DNA of 64,000 bases, taken from assembly GCF_947496855.1 (NCBI RefSeq), contig NZ_CANMED010000003.1, positions 124,001 to 188,000 of the forward strand, given 5' to 3'. The DNA comes from an uncultured Aquimarina sp. (GTDB lineage Bacteria; Bacteroidota; Bacteroidia; Flavobacteriales; Flavobacteriaceae). A model generated the notes under the pieces. That model was not told the origin of the DNA, ran no database searches, and saw only the letters and a list, made by a program, of their open reading frames with translations. This document shows, piece by piece, positions 22,773 to 31,818 of this stretch; the stretch's first letter is position 1; each line of letters starts with the position of its first letter. The translations under genes and the position numbers were made by a program.

Positions 22773-25312
22773 TATTTTATTTCATTGTTTAAGAGTTCAT
22801 TGTGTACTTTTCTTGCTTTATAGTCTGTAAGCGAAGCAACATAATCTTTTGATCTTAAGAGGTCAATAAGAGGTACATTTTTTATGTCTTGGTACGCAGG
22901 ATAATTAGTTCCAATAAGGAGATGAAAAGGCATGAAGTTTAGCATTTCGGCTTTTATTGTTATATGATTACCTAGTTTATCTTTATAAAAATCAAAATAT
23001 CTTGAATCTTTTAGTGTCTTATATTCTTTTAGAAAATCTTCCTCAATCAACTGAGGTATTATCGTGAACAATATCACCAGTTCAGAAACGATTTTGGCCG
23101 CCAACAAATTTGCATTCAAAACCTTCCTGTTAGAAAACAACTTATCAACTTGAATAGAATTCCAGACTTCATCAACAGCACTCGAAAAGTCTATTGAATG
23201 ATCGATTATGTACTCATCAGCTTCTCTAGAGTCCTGCGGTGATTTTATACTTTTTTGACTAATTTTTAATGTGCTAGAATTAATCACATCTTCCATTAAA
23301 AGTTTAATGAGTGATTTTCTTTGTCTTAGATATTGCGATAAAGTATTTTCAGAAGAGTTAATATCAAAATAAAGAGGTGAAATATGAAATAAATGACATT
23401 TGATTAAATCGAATATATCAATCGCTCCTATTCTAATTCCGTCTTCCAAATCAGAAATGAGATAGCTGATTTTGTCTGCAATCCTAACTGCTTGTCCTTC
23501 CAAATGGCAATATCCCTTTGGAATATTTTCTTTATGCTTTGATCTTTCTAATAATTTATTTGAGGAGAATTCATTGTCGGAATGATAGTAAGTATGTTTA
23601 AGAGCAGCTTCTAAAACTTCCGTTGAAATATTTAATCCTAAAAATTTTTGATAGGGATCATTAGCATATGGTGATTCTAGGAAATTTAGAACGTCTAATG
23701 CATGTTCATAGTGGTTAAATCCATTTAGGCTAGTATGTATCTCAGACAAAACGTTATTGATCGCATGTTCACCAGCATGCCCAAATGGAGTGTGACCTAT
23801 GTCGTGAGCTAAAGCACTTGCTTCAATTAAATCTAAATTTAAGCCAAGGCTAGTTCCAATTGTCAATGCTAACTGTTGAACTTCAAGAGTGTGGGTTAAT
23901 CTCCTTCTTACAGAATCATTTTCAACAGATGGAAAAAGTTGTGTTTTGTCAGCGAGTTTTTTAAATCCAGAAGACCATATTAACCTGTCTCGATCTCTGC
24001 TAAAAGGGGGGCGAAACTCATCTGATGATTCTTCAATTATTCTGGTATTGGTTCGAATGGCAAAATTCGAAAGTTCATTCTGTTTGGATTCAATAATTTC
24101 TGTTGGAGTTCTTAAAACATCTGGAGATGAAAAATTACCCCATAGCCCACACATCTCTTCCAGTGTATCAACAGTCAGGTTAATGCGGTCCGCAGCATAT
24201 TCCCCTCCAATTAATTCACTCTTAACTTTGTCAATAGAAGAACCAGTCTTCCATAATGAAAGAATCTTTTCCATTAAAACATGATCACTAATTTGTAATC
24301 CAATTTTTGCCGTAGTCCATAAATCGGGCTCTTCTCTGAAAGCTCTAGTACTAATGTTTTTTGAATAATTTTCTATTTTTTTGGGAGGAAGGCCGTCTGA
24401 TAATGAGCTGTTATCTTTTAGAAAAACTCTAAACTCTTTTGGGTTTCGAGCAAATGATTGATAATCAATTTTATTGAATTCGCCTTCGATTTTTAGAACC
24501 TTTTCCGATTTCTTTTTAATTACTATTAAGTCACCCTTTCTCCAAGCTATGGAGCTAAAATTCTTTAAATCTTTGAGAGCATTTTTTTCAAAAAATGGAA
24601 CGACGTACAATAGATTATCATGTTCAATGGAAACTATGTCATGACCAATTGAAACAATTTCTTTTATTAATTCAGATCTGAATTCATCAATTCCAGGTCG
24701 GGTTAATCTTCCTGGAAAAGAAAACAAAATTTCACCATCCAATTTAGCACCCTGAATAGCTCTATTTAGAGCAGTTTTAATAGCTAAGTTATACCATGGA
24801 GGATCAACTAATACCATATCATAAGCACCATGGAATCTTTTTGGTAAATCGTCAGCGATATTAAACTCGATTCCAGTACACTTTTGCCTTTTTAATCTGT
24901 TAAATGCAGAAATCACATCTATGTCTAGATCTAATAGTGTTGTTTCATAATTTTCCGAAGTCTTTATTGCCAAAGTAGGAGTGCCGATATTTAAGATTCT
25001 GGTTTCAGGTGAAAATTGAGCTTTTGCTTGGATTTTATTAATTAAATATTTGATAGTAGATTCTTCAAACCACCATTGACTTAGGTTTACATCTGGAGCA
25101 GGTAAGTGATTATTGCCAACAATTTGATAATTAATCAAAGCACTTCCAACTTTATGATTAACTTCTTCTGGTCTTTTGGAGTTATATATTTCTTCTATTA
25201 ATCTCGGATCAGCGCTCTCACAATTTTTTAGTATTTCGTGGAAATCAGTTACTCCTGAGTTGATAAGCCCATCAACTTTTTCATTTAATATTTGCTTGTA
25301 TTTTTCCTCCAT
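22772..25312 (-). CDS. Methyltransferase-dGTPase fusion protein, 846 aa
   Basis: Two enzymes in one chain. Residues about 75-265 form a SAM-dependent methyltransferase of the N6-adenine/EEF1AKMT1-like (PF10237-type) kind: LSQWWFEEST, RILNIGTPT, and the catalytic DPPW at 170-173. Residues about 436-800 form a dGTP triphosphohydrolase HD domain with the family signature SRDRDRLIWSSGFKKLADKT, RRRLTHTLEVQQ (H474) and ALAHDIGHTPFGHAGE (HD at 503-504). About 150 residues of linker contain a helical domain. dGTPases can block phages by depleting dGTP. Fusion to a methyltransferase is unusual. Single-gene cassette, first in the array. Confidence 0.8.
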   Translation of the reverse strand: MEEKYKQILNEKVDGLINSGVTDFHEILKNCESADPRLIEEIYNSKRPEEVNHKVGSALINYQIVGNNHLPAPDVNLSQWWFEESTIKYLINKIQAKAQFSPETRILNIGTPTLAIKTSENYETTLLDLDIDVISAFNRLKRQKCTGIEFNIADDLPKRFHGAYDMVLVDPPWYNLAIKTALNRAIQGAKLDGEILFSFPGRLTRPGIDEFRSELIKEIVSIGHDIVSIEHDNLLYVVPFFEKNALKDLKNFSSIAWRKGDLIVIKKKSEKVLKIEGEFNKIDYQSFARNPKEFRVFLKDNSSLSDGLPPKKIENYSKNISTRAFREEPDLWTTAKIGLQISDHVLMEKILSLWKTGSSIDKVKSELIGGEYAADRINLTVDTLEEMCGLWGNFSSPDVLRTPTEIIESKQNELSNFAIRTNTRIIEESSDEFRPPFSRDRDRLIWSSGFKKLADKTQLFPSVENDSVRRRLTHTLEVQQLALTIGTSLGLNLDLIEASALAHDIGHTPFGHAGEHAINNVLSEIHTSLNGFNHYEHALDVLNFLESPYANDPYQKFLGLNISTEVLEAALKHTYYHSDNEFSSNKLLERSKHKENIPKGYCHLEGQAVRIADKISYLISDLEDGIRIGAIDIFDLIKCHLFHISPLYFDINSSENTLSQYLRQRKSLIKLLMEDVINSSTLKISQKSIKSPQDSREADEYIIDHSIDFSSAVDEVWNSIQVDKLFSNRKVLNANLLAAKIVSELVILFTIIPQLIEEDFLKEYKTLKDSRYFDFYKDKLGNHITIKAEMLNFMPFHLLIGTNYPAYQDIKNVPLIDLLRSKDYVASLTDYKARKVHNELLNNEIK

Positions 25313-25320
25313 GTTTAATT

Positions 25321-25345
25321 GATTGGCTATAACATGCGAGTATAG
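25321..25345 (-). repeat. Array-proximal core box (B15), half site
   Basis: GGCTATAAC (25325-25333) followed by ATGCGAGTATAG. It pairs perfectly with the box after the fusion gene, so it marks the leading edge of that cassette. No full inverted repeat is visible to its right, which fits an array start or an attI-like junction left without its integrase. Confidence 0.5.
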
Positions 25346-25543
25346 TTATTACGTATAGTACCGCTTGTAATTAATTACAAACACTTGTAAACGTTTACTA
25401 CCGCATCTGGATTTTACTATAAGTTTTAAAAATAGTGTAAAATTCCCCATATTACAAAATGATATGGGTTCTTTTATACAGTAATTGTTCGTTACGAAAT
25501 ACTTCGAGAATAAATTTTTAGTCCGTAATATTATTTCAGATAT

Positions 25544-25610
25544 AAGAAAACTTACTTGTCTTCGATACAATTTTCTATCGAAAATCACTCTGACTGACGT
25601 AAGTTTTCTT
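25544..25610. repeat. Nested palindrome
   Basis: AAGAAAACTTAC (25544-25555) pairs perfectly with GTAAGTTTTCTT (25599-25610). Inside, TTCGATA (25561-25567) pairs with TATCGAA (25576-25582). The motif TCGATACAATTTTC is shared with the palindrome at 33578-33621. It lies just past the stop at 25629 and may end transcription of the long operon, though there is no clear T-tract. Confidence 0.6.
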
Positions 25611-25628
25611 TCGTAGAATTGACGTTTT

Positions 25629-27389
25629 TTACTCCTTTTCGATCTTAGGAGCCAGCCATAAATATCCTACACATAGCAAAAATAAAATATACAAACCCAT
25701 CGGGTTTATGGGAGCTACAGCTAAGGTTTGTTCAATGACTTTCTCGGTAGGTGTATCGAACTGTCTGCGGTTTCTTTGTATGTTGGCATACCTTGATTTT
25801 GTTTTCCATGTGCTGGTATCGGTCACAAAATATTCCAAAACGGCTGTGGTGTCTTGTGCGACAGATATCCTATTCCAACCTAATTTCTTAGGATAGGTGG
25901 TGCCCGTCCATAGATTCGATATATCGATATCCCTGCGTATTGGGATACGGTATCCACTACTAGTTCTTACTTCTGGTTCAGGAATTGCCGTTCTTAGTCT
26001 AAGAGAATATGATTGATCCTTAATCCCCAGGGTGCTATGTTCATACCAATTGACCTCAGCAGGTTCTTTTTTGCCAATAGTATTTATAACTTTAGACCAT
26101 AGTTGTTGATACTCGGTTGTTTTTCCGTTTAAAACTAACTCATAGGTACTTTCTAAAACCGTAGTGCTTACTTTTCCTTTTCCCAGATGTTTATATGCGG
26201 ATACGATATGTTCAGTATCATTTTTATGTATCGCTTGTACCTGAAACTGCTCTTTGAATAGAAAAGGATACTTTCTTATTTTGATTTTTGGCGAACTAAC
26301 CAGGCTTGTTTCAGTGCTTTTTTCCCTATCAAAATCAAATGCAGCGATGCTTTTTGAGGATCTAAAAAAATTATCATCCGGTTGGATAAAAAATCCTAAT
26401 CCTTGTTCTCTAATTACATTCTCCAGTGCTGTCCGAGAATGTTGTCCTAAATTCTTTACTGTAGTAGCATCCAGCATCACCAAATCAAAAGATGCTAAAT
26501 TCTTTTCAGAAAGAGTTCCCAACGGCATCCGATCCATATTAAAATATTCGAACTTATATTTTCCTTTGGTAATCCTACTTTTTATCAATACCTGATGACC
26601 CATTGCTGCCAAATAGTTTTTCAGGTATTTGGTTTCAAAGGTTGGGAAACTGTTGACAATTAAGATTCTCAAATGGGTTCGATTCATCACCCTAACCGGA
26701 ATCGGATCACGAGACAGTAACTTTCCTAAGGAGTCTTTCTCAACTAATGAAAAGACATAGTTGCCAATAGCTTTTAACTCCGTCGATAACTGAAAGGATG
26801 CTGCGCTATCCGATACCAAAAAAATTGAGTCTAAAGAATTTCCTCCTGGTCCTTCTAGAATCAATCGATTTCCTTTTTTTGGATTGTTATACCATCCGCT
26901 GCATTCTAACTGCTCTCCTACTACCCTACTCTGATCATATTGAAACCTAACCACACCAGATGGCAGATCATTATTGATATAGTCTATCCTATGATGTTCT
27001 AATTGCCAAAAATCAAAAGGTGCTACTCCATCTCCTAATACAAAAACAGTATCTGATGTATGTATATTCTCTAAAATTGTTTGATTTGCTTTGTATAGAA
27101 ACGTCTTTAATCGTTTATGGACTTTTTGTAAACTATCTAATTGTTTGGTATCATAACCATTGGTTAATAAAGCCACTTTAGTATTTTTACCGAGTATGGG
27201 CAACGCTGGTTTTAATGCAATGATAGAAAGTGAAATCATCGCAAATAAGGCGATGGTTATGTTCATCCAAAACTTGCGTTTCCTAAAATGAGACCACTCT
27301 TTCCAAACAAAAACCAACCATATGACTATAGCACCAATAGTTATATAGGGTATCCAATTACTATGTAAAAAAATGATATCCTCAATCAT
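25629..27389 (-). CDS. Membrane protein with GATase-like domain, 586 aa
   Basis: Two N-terminal transmembrane segments (about 12-30 and 40-60) and one C-terminal (about 560-580) bracket a large extracytoplasmic part. The middle (LRILIVNSFPTFETKYLKNYLAAMGHQVLIKS ... FDLVMLDATTVKNLG, given in part) has the class-I glutamine-amidotransferase-like fold without a nucleophilic Cys, as seen in membrane proteins encoded with BatA/DUF58. Its start overlaps the DUF4175 stop by 8 bases, so it is the last gene of the MoxR operon. A structural role in an envelope complex is inferred. Confidence 0.65.
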   Translation of the reverse strand: MIEDIIFLHSNWIPYITIGAIVIWLVFVWKEWSHFRKRKFWMNITIALFAMISLSIIALKPALPILGKNTKVALLTNGYDTKQLDSLQKVHKRLKTFLYKANQTILENIHTSDTVFVLGDGVAPFDFWQLEHHRIDYINNDLPSGVVRFQYDQSRVVGEQLECSGWYNNPKKGNRLILEGPGGNSLDSIFLVSDSAASFQLSTELKAIGNYVFSLVEKDSLGKLLSRDPIPVRVMNRTHLRILIVNSFPTFETKYLKNYLAAMGHQVLIKSRITKGKYKFEYFNMDRMPLGTLSEKNLASFDLVMLDATTVKNLGQHSRTALENVIREQGLGFFIQPDDNFFRSSKSIAAFDFDREKSTETSLVSSPKIKIRKYPFLFKEQFQVQAIHKNDTEHIVSAYKHLGKGKVSTTVLESTYELVLNGKTTEYQQLWSKVINTIGKKEPAEVNWYEHSTLGIKDQSYSLRLRTAIPEPEVRTSSGYRIPIRRDIDISNLWTGTTYPKKLGWNRISVAQDTTAVLEYFVTDTSTWKTKSRYANIQRNRRQFDTPTEKVIEQTLAVAPINPMGLYILFLLCVGYLWLAPKIEKE

Positions 27390-29607
27390 TGATTTCGAGC
27401 TCTTTTAAAAGTAAATCATTTATTTCGCTAGTTTGTTGTTGCTGTTTCACTGCATTAGGCTTTAATTCTGGGAGTGTTAAAAACAACCCTTTTTGCAACA
27501 CTACCAAGGCTTCTAATGGAACTTCAATATCTTCAGAAATCCATTTTAATTGTTGTAATGTTTCCAGGTATTGTCCAGGGTCTTCAATAGCTTTTGCTGC
27601 TAATTCATTTCCAGCTTGTTTAAAAAGTTCTTTATCTCTATTGGTAATGTCACTTTTTTCAGAAATTAATTGCTCCAGTCTTGCCAAAGCGACACGTATA
27701 GAAGGATAAGCATCTTCTTGCTCTAGAGTTTCTGTTTTTCGGTATCCAGATACTTCCTTTATTTCTCCGGTGAGTCTTTTATCTTCTTTGATCGGTGGTG
27801 GATCAAAACCTATACGGTGTACATAAATACGCGCACTATTTTTTATTTCCTGAATCAATTTTAAGGCTCTGTATTGATACGGTAATGATTTTTCTGGTGT
27901 ATACAGTCGTAAATACAATTCTGCATCCCACATTTCATTAAGGGCTTCTCGTAACTTACTCTTTAGCGATTGTGTAAAAAGTGTGGACGCTTCCGGGTCT
28001 TCGTGATTGTGTAGATATTCTTCTAGAGGATCTTTCTTGCCTTCGTCTTTTTCTTCTACCAGATTGTGTTCGTTGTGACTATCATGTTTATGCGTGTATT
28101 TTGCCAAAGGATCTTCTTCTTCGTGACCTTCCTCCTGATGATCTCCTTCATGTTGGTGTTCAGGTTCTTCATCACCTTCTTCCATACCCTCTGATTCTGA
28201 TTCGCCACCCATAAATTCAGCGTATCTAAGACGTAGTACTTTTTGGTCAAAACCTAATTCATTACTCCTAGATTTATAATCGACTATAGACAGTTTTCCT
28301 TTATCCTTCAGAAGTTTTTCTGTATCTATAATTAACTGCCGCTGACTTCTAAAATAATCCGGCATCAGATCGACTCCCATTGTTCCTTCTACCGCAAAGG
28401 TATCTGAGATCGTATCCTTTATCACGGCAAAAAAGGTTTCACTTCTGGATGTATTCGGTTTTGGTTTTTTGCGATCCAATGCTTCTACATAAAAATATAA
28501 TTCATCTCCAGGTTCCATTTTCATTTGATCTAAATCGATATTTTTAGACAACTTCATATTCTTACTGCCTTTAGAAACCTTACTATTAAAGTTTAGCTTT
28601 TCTTCTCTGAACTTAACGGATTCTCCAGAGCCCTTGCTTACCGTAGCTATAATATAAGCGTCTTCTATCCCGAAATCATCGGTAATAGCTGCTGTAAAAA
28701 ACATCTTTTTATCTTCATCAAAACTAAAAGAGGTGAATTGTTTTATTCCTTTAATTTCTACAGAAGGACTCTTGTCTTTGGTCACTTCAATAGTGTACAA
28801 TTCTGACACATAGGATCTGTCTTGTAAATCTGTAAATTTAAAATTATAAAAACCTGCACTAGCGAGTATTGATGTTCCTGTAAAGGTTTCATTTATTAGT
28901 TTCATAGGATGGCTATTTCCCATGCTCTCCATCATCACGCTTTTTATTTCTTGATCAAATTGTATGTTCCAGGAAACTCTGGATCCTTCTACTGCCTTTA
29001 TATCCATTTTAGAGGTCTCTAAAGAAGGAATTTGTGTATAGTTAGGATAGGTAATAGTTAGTTGTTGATGTATTAACTTAGGTGATTTTATTACCGCAAA
29101 AGTAGTATCGGTTGGTTTAAAAACAATTGCTTCTGGAGTTTCTTTAGATTGTTGTGATCCTTGAAGGTTTGATAATAGTTCGTACTTATAAATCACTAAG
29201 CCTATCAAAATAAAAGCACTTAAAATAATAGTGCCACGAACTAAATGATTGGGAGGTTTAATAGTTTTTAGTTTGTCTACCAGTCTGGTTGCTACTCTAT
29301 TTTGTTGTATTCTGGCTAAGCCAGACAACTTCTCTTCGGGCACTAACAAAAGACCGGTACTATATTCTGTAGCATCAAGATGAAGATCTATATAGCTGGC
29401 AATATTTTCTAAACTCTTTTTCCACGGTTTTATGACAATTGCAGTAATACTGCCAACCAAAAGCAGGGTTAGTATCGTCCATAATACACTAGAAAACGTA
29501 AGATATATTAGCATAGCAGGTCCCAAGGCATATAATGCGATCTCCAGCCAAAGCATCAGTCGCCATCGCCTTCTAAACCCAACCAATATGTCACGTCCGG
29601 ATCTCAT
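27382..29607 (-). CDS. DUF4175-family membrane protein, 741 aa
   Basis: The start is set at the ATG at 29607-29605 (MRSGRDILVGFRRRWRLM), which overlaps the preceding TAA by one base (TAATG); the longer frame would overlap the upstream gene by 70 bases. Two or three N-terminal transmembrane helices (about 20-60 and 115-135) are followed by an Ig-like extracytoplasmic region. A highly charged stretch (about residues 475-555) rich in Glu and His (HQHEGDHQEEGHEEED) may bind metal. The C-terminal region is helical. Typical partner of MoxR/DUF58/BatA genes in Bacteroidota; function unknown. Confidence 0.75.
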   Translation of the reverse strand: MRSGRDILVGFRRRWRLMLWLEIALYALGPAMLIYLTFSSVLWTILTLLLVGSITAIVIKPWKKSLENIASYIDLHLDATEYSTGLLLVPEEKLSGLARIQQNRVATRLVDKLKTIKPPNHLVRGTIILSAFILIGLVIYKYELLSNLQGSQQSKETPEAIVFKPTDTTFAVIKSPKLIHQQLTITYPNYTQIPSLETSKMDIKAVEGSRVSWNIQFDQEIKSVMMESMGNSHPMKLINETFTGTSILASAGFYNFKFTDLQDRSYVSELYTIEVTKDKSPSVEIKGIKQFTSFSFDEDKKMFFTAAITDDFGIEDAYIIATVSKGSGESVKFREEKLNFNSKVSKGSKNMKLSKNIDLDQMKMEPGDELYFYVEALDRKKPKPNTSRSETFFAVIKDTISDTFAVEGTMGVDLMPDYFRSQRQLIIDTEKLLKDKGKLSIVDYKSRSNELGFDQKVLRLRYAEFMGGESESEGMEEGDEEPEHQHEGDHQEEGHEEEDPLAKYTHKHDSHNEHNLVEEKDEGKKDPLEEYLHNHEDPEASTLFTQSLKSKLREALNEMWDAELYLRLYTPEKSLPYQYRALKLIQEIKNSARIYVHRIGFDPPPIKEDKRLTGEIKEVSGYRKTETLEQEDAYPSIRVALARLEQLISEKSDITNRDKELFKQAGNELAAKAIEDPGQYLETLQQLKWISEDIEVPLEALVVLQKGLFLTLPELKPNAVKQQQQTSEINDLLLKELEIND

Positions 29608-30902
29608 TATTGTTTTCTGAATTTTGCTACACCACGTTCCACTATGAACAATGCTCCCAATAACAACCATAACCATTTAGAAATGTCAAAAAAATCTAAT
29701 TGCTTTTTGTTAGTTACTAGAGTAGTTGTTATAGGTTGTAATTCTGATATATTAATAGTTCTTTTATCATACTCATTAATTTCAGTTTGAATATCTTGGT
29801 GAAAATTAAATAATTTCAAAAGCTCTTCTGAAAGATTTCTATCAATACTATTAGCTGTAGTAAGATGTTCTGTAAGGTAAAAAATAGTGTTAGAAGATCC
29901 TGCTTCAATAATGCTATCAGCAAGCTTATCTGGTTGGTACACTAATACCTTTGTTGGTATATTCGGAGCTGCTCCTGAAGATAACCAAACGACTAGGTCA
30001 AATACAGCATAATCCATGCCCTCTATATTCTGAACTGTTTCTATATCAATTTGTATATTTAGATATTTAGATATTGCCTTTAACGATGCTTCTATGTATG
30101 TTTTTTGGGTAGCTAAACTGTCCTCATAGAACAGTACTACTTTGGTTGGTAATCCTGAAGTAAGAGGTACCCTTTCCTCCTTTCCATTTACCCGAAACAT
30201 CACACTATCATCTATCTCATTAAATTTTAGTCTTTCATCAGCTAAAGCAATAAGCTCCTTCTTAAAAGACAATTGATTCTGATTACTACTCATAGAAAGA
30301 ATTTGCAGAGAATCTTCTTTTTTTATGATTTCGATAGTCTTTTCAGACGACTCTTCTGGGTCTAAAGATATCCAGGTAATATTCTTATGAGTCTCCGGCC
30401 TACTACCTTTGATTCCCTTTATAAATGCATTCGTAAAAACGACAATACTATCGGTTTGTAAGGTTTCCATTTCTTTTGCTAACTGCCAATAATTAGGTGT
30501 CCTACTATTTGAATCAAATTGATCTTCATCCAATTCCGGAAATCCGGATTCCAAAAGTCTTAATGATGCTCCTGTAGCTATTGTATCTATAATCGTTTGT
30601 ATCCTTTCATCCTGTACAAGCGTAGCTTCTATAATATACGTTACTGGTGCATTCGTAGCTTTCTTTTTAATCCGAAAACCGGCAATTATGAAGACCAAAA
30701 TACCGACTAATAACATTCTTACTAGTAGCAGTAGGAATTCATTAAATTGAATACTTCTTGATTGTTTAGAATCAGATTCGTTCAATAATTTTGTACTGCC
30801 TACTTTTATTGTTTTTCCTTCTTTTTTACTCCACAGATGTATGCCTATAGGAACCAGAAGTCCCAATAGTGCCCAGAGATATGTAGGGTTGAGAAAAAAC
30901 AT
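29607..30902 (-). CDS. BatA-domain membrane protein, 431 aa
   Basis: The N-terminal 80 residues are the BatA/aerotolerance domain (MFFLNPTYLWALLGLLVPIGIHLWSKKEGKTI, given in part, plus a second hydrophobic segment at 57-76). A long extracytoplasmic domain (about 85-405) and a final transmembrane helix (WLWLLLGALFIVE) follow. It lacks an obvious von Willebrand MIDAS motif. The start lies 1 base after the DUF58 gene's last codon region (tight coupling) and the stop overlaps the next start. Part of an envelope complex chaperoned by the MoxR ATPase, by analogy with Bat operons. Confidence 0.8.
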   Translation of the reverse strand: MFFLNPTYLWALLGLLVPIGIHLWSKKEGKTIKVGSTKLLNESDSKQSRSIQFNEFLLLLVRMLLVGILVFIIAGFRIKKKATNAPVTYIIEATLVQDERIQTIIDTIATGASLRLLESGFPELDEDQFDSNSRTPNYWQLAKEMETLQTDSIVVFTNAFIKGIKGSRPETHKNITWISLDPEESSEKTIEIIKKEDSLQILSMSSNQNQLSFKKELIALADERLKFNEIDDSVMFRVNGKEERVPLTSGLPTKVVLFYEDSLATQKTYIEASLKAISKYLNIQIDIETVQNIEGMDYAVFDLVVWLSSGAAPNIPTKVLVYQPDKLADSIIEAGSSNTIFYLTEHLTTANSIDRNLSEELLKLFNFHQDIQTEINEYDKRTINISELQPITTTLVTNKKQLDFFDISKWLWLLLGALFIVERGVAKFRKQ

Positions 30903-30903
30903 A

Positions 30904-31800
30904 TCAGATTAGTTTGTTTCGTTTTTTTAGGAATACCTGTAATGCTTCACCTATATGTTCTTGTAATTGAAATAGATGGTAACTGATATCATTGGCTAAG
31001 AGTGTGTTTTTGGTATTCTTAATCATTTCTTCCAGTGCGATGAGATATTCTTTTTTCGCAGTTTTCGCATCTATTTTGAGTTTTGCTCCTGTCTCTAGAT
31101 CTTCGAATGTTATAGTTCCTTTGTAATCAAATTCCAACTCGTTTTTTCCCATAAGATGTAGCACTACTACTTCATTTTTAGGAGTTTTTAACCTCTTAAT
31201 AAAAGCAGTCAGCTCTTCATTATGCTCATACAAATCTGTTACAAAAAAAATGAGCTCTTTATGATTGCGATCGTGAAGACTTTTTGAAGCATCCGGATTT
31301 TCTGGCCACTTTCCTTTATTCTCTATATTGGTCAACTCTAGTAAAAAACGATTATAGTGCTGTTTCTGAATTTTAGGATATACATTATACAACTGCTGTT
31401 CGTTTAATGCAAAAAGACCTATTGCATCCCCTTGATTTTGGGATAAGTATCCTAAAGAAGCTATCAGTATTCTGGCATAATCCATTTTGGACAGTTTATC
31501 TTCTTTATGAAGCATCGATTTACTGGCATCTAAAATAAACTTAATAGAAATATTTGTTTCGACCTCAGATTGCTTAATGTAATACCTACCGGATCTAGCT
31601 AGCATTTTCCAATCGAGTAATCGCAAGTCATCTCCAGGTTCATAATTACGAAATTGAGTAAACTCCATTCCCGAACCTACATTATAGCTATGGTTTAATC
31701 CAGACAAATATCCATCAACAATCACACGCGCAATGAGTGATAATCCTGATATAGTTTTAATAAGTTCAGGTTTTAGTAATTGGTGATAATCTTGTCTCAC
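30904..31800 (-). CDS. DUF58-domain protein, 298 aa
   Basis: Cytoplasmic DUF58 protein. The domain signature is FTQFRNYEPGDDLRLLDWKMLARSGRYYIKQ (about 46-76, given in part), followed by a von Willebrand A-like part with a degenerate MIDAS (IKFILDASKSM, about 86-96) and LIFFVTDLYEHNEEL. Such proteins accompany MoxR ATPases and are thought to link them to membrane partners. It lies 18 bases after moxR and 1 base before the BatA-like gene. Length is normal. Confidence 0.88.
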   Translation of the reverse strand: MRQDYHQLLKPELIKTISGLSLIARVIVDGYLSGLNHSYNVGSGMEFTQFRNYEPGDDLRLLDWKMLARSGRYYIKQSEVETNISIKFILDASKSMLHKEDKLSKMDYARILIASLGYLSQNQGDAIGLFALNEQQLYNVYPKIQKQHYNRFLLELTNIENKGKWPENPDASKSLHDRNHKELIFFVTDLYEHNEELTAFIKRLKTPKNEVVVLHLMGKNELEFDYKGTITFEDLETGAKLKIDAKTAKKEYLIALEEMIKNTKNTLLANDISYHLFQLQEHIGEALQVFLKKRNKLI

Positions 31801-31818
31801 TTGATTTGTTCTATTGCT

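Larger units (their letters stand above)
25313..25628. other. Boundary between cassette array and core chromosome
   Basis: 316 bases. After the half site come TAGTACCGCTTGTAATTAATTA (25348-25369), similar to 515-540, and TAGTGTAAAATTCCCCATATTACAAA (about 25432-25457), similar to 2088-2117. A nested palindrome follows (25544-25610). A 79-codon frame here has no coding features and is not supported as a gene. Confidence 0.5.

Noticed and set aside
1..25300. CRISPR array
   Set aside because: The repeats are long, imperfect, separated by whole genes and self-complementary; no regular direct repeat and spacer pattern and no cas gene.
1..25300. Prophage or integrative conjugative element
   Set aside because: No structural phage, integrase, relaxase or conjugation genes were found; gene content and flanking boxes fit cassettes.
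25349..25588. 79-codon minus-strand frame between the array and the MoxR operon
   Set aside because: Composition is not protein-like, it overlaps repeats and a palindrome, and no start signal is seen.
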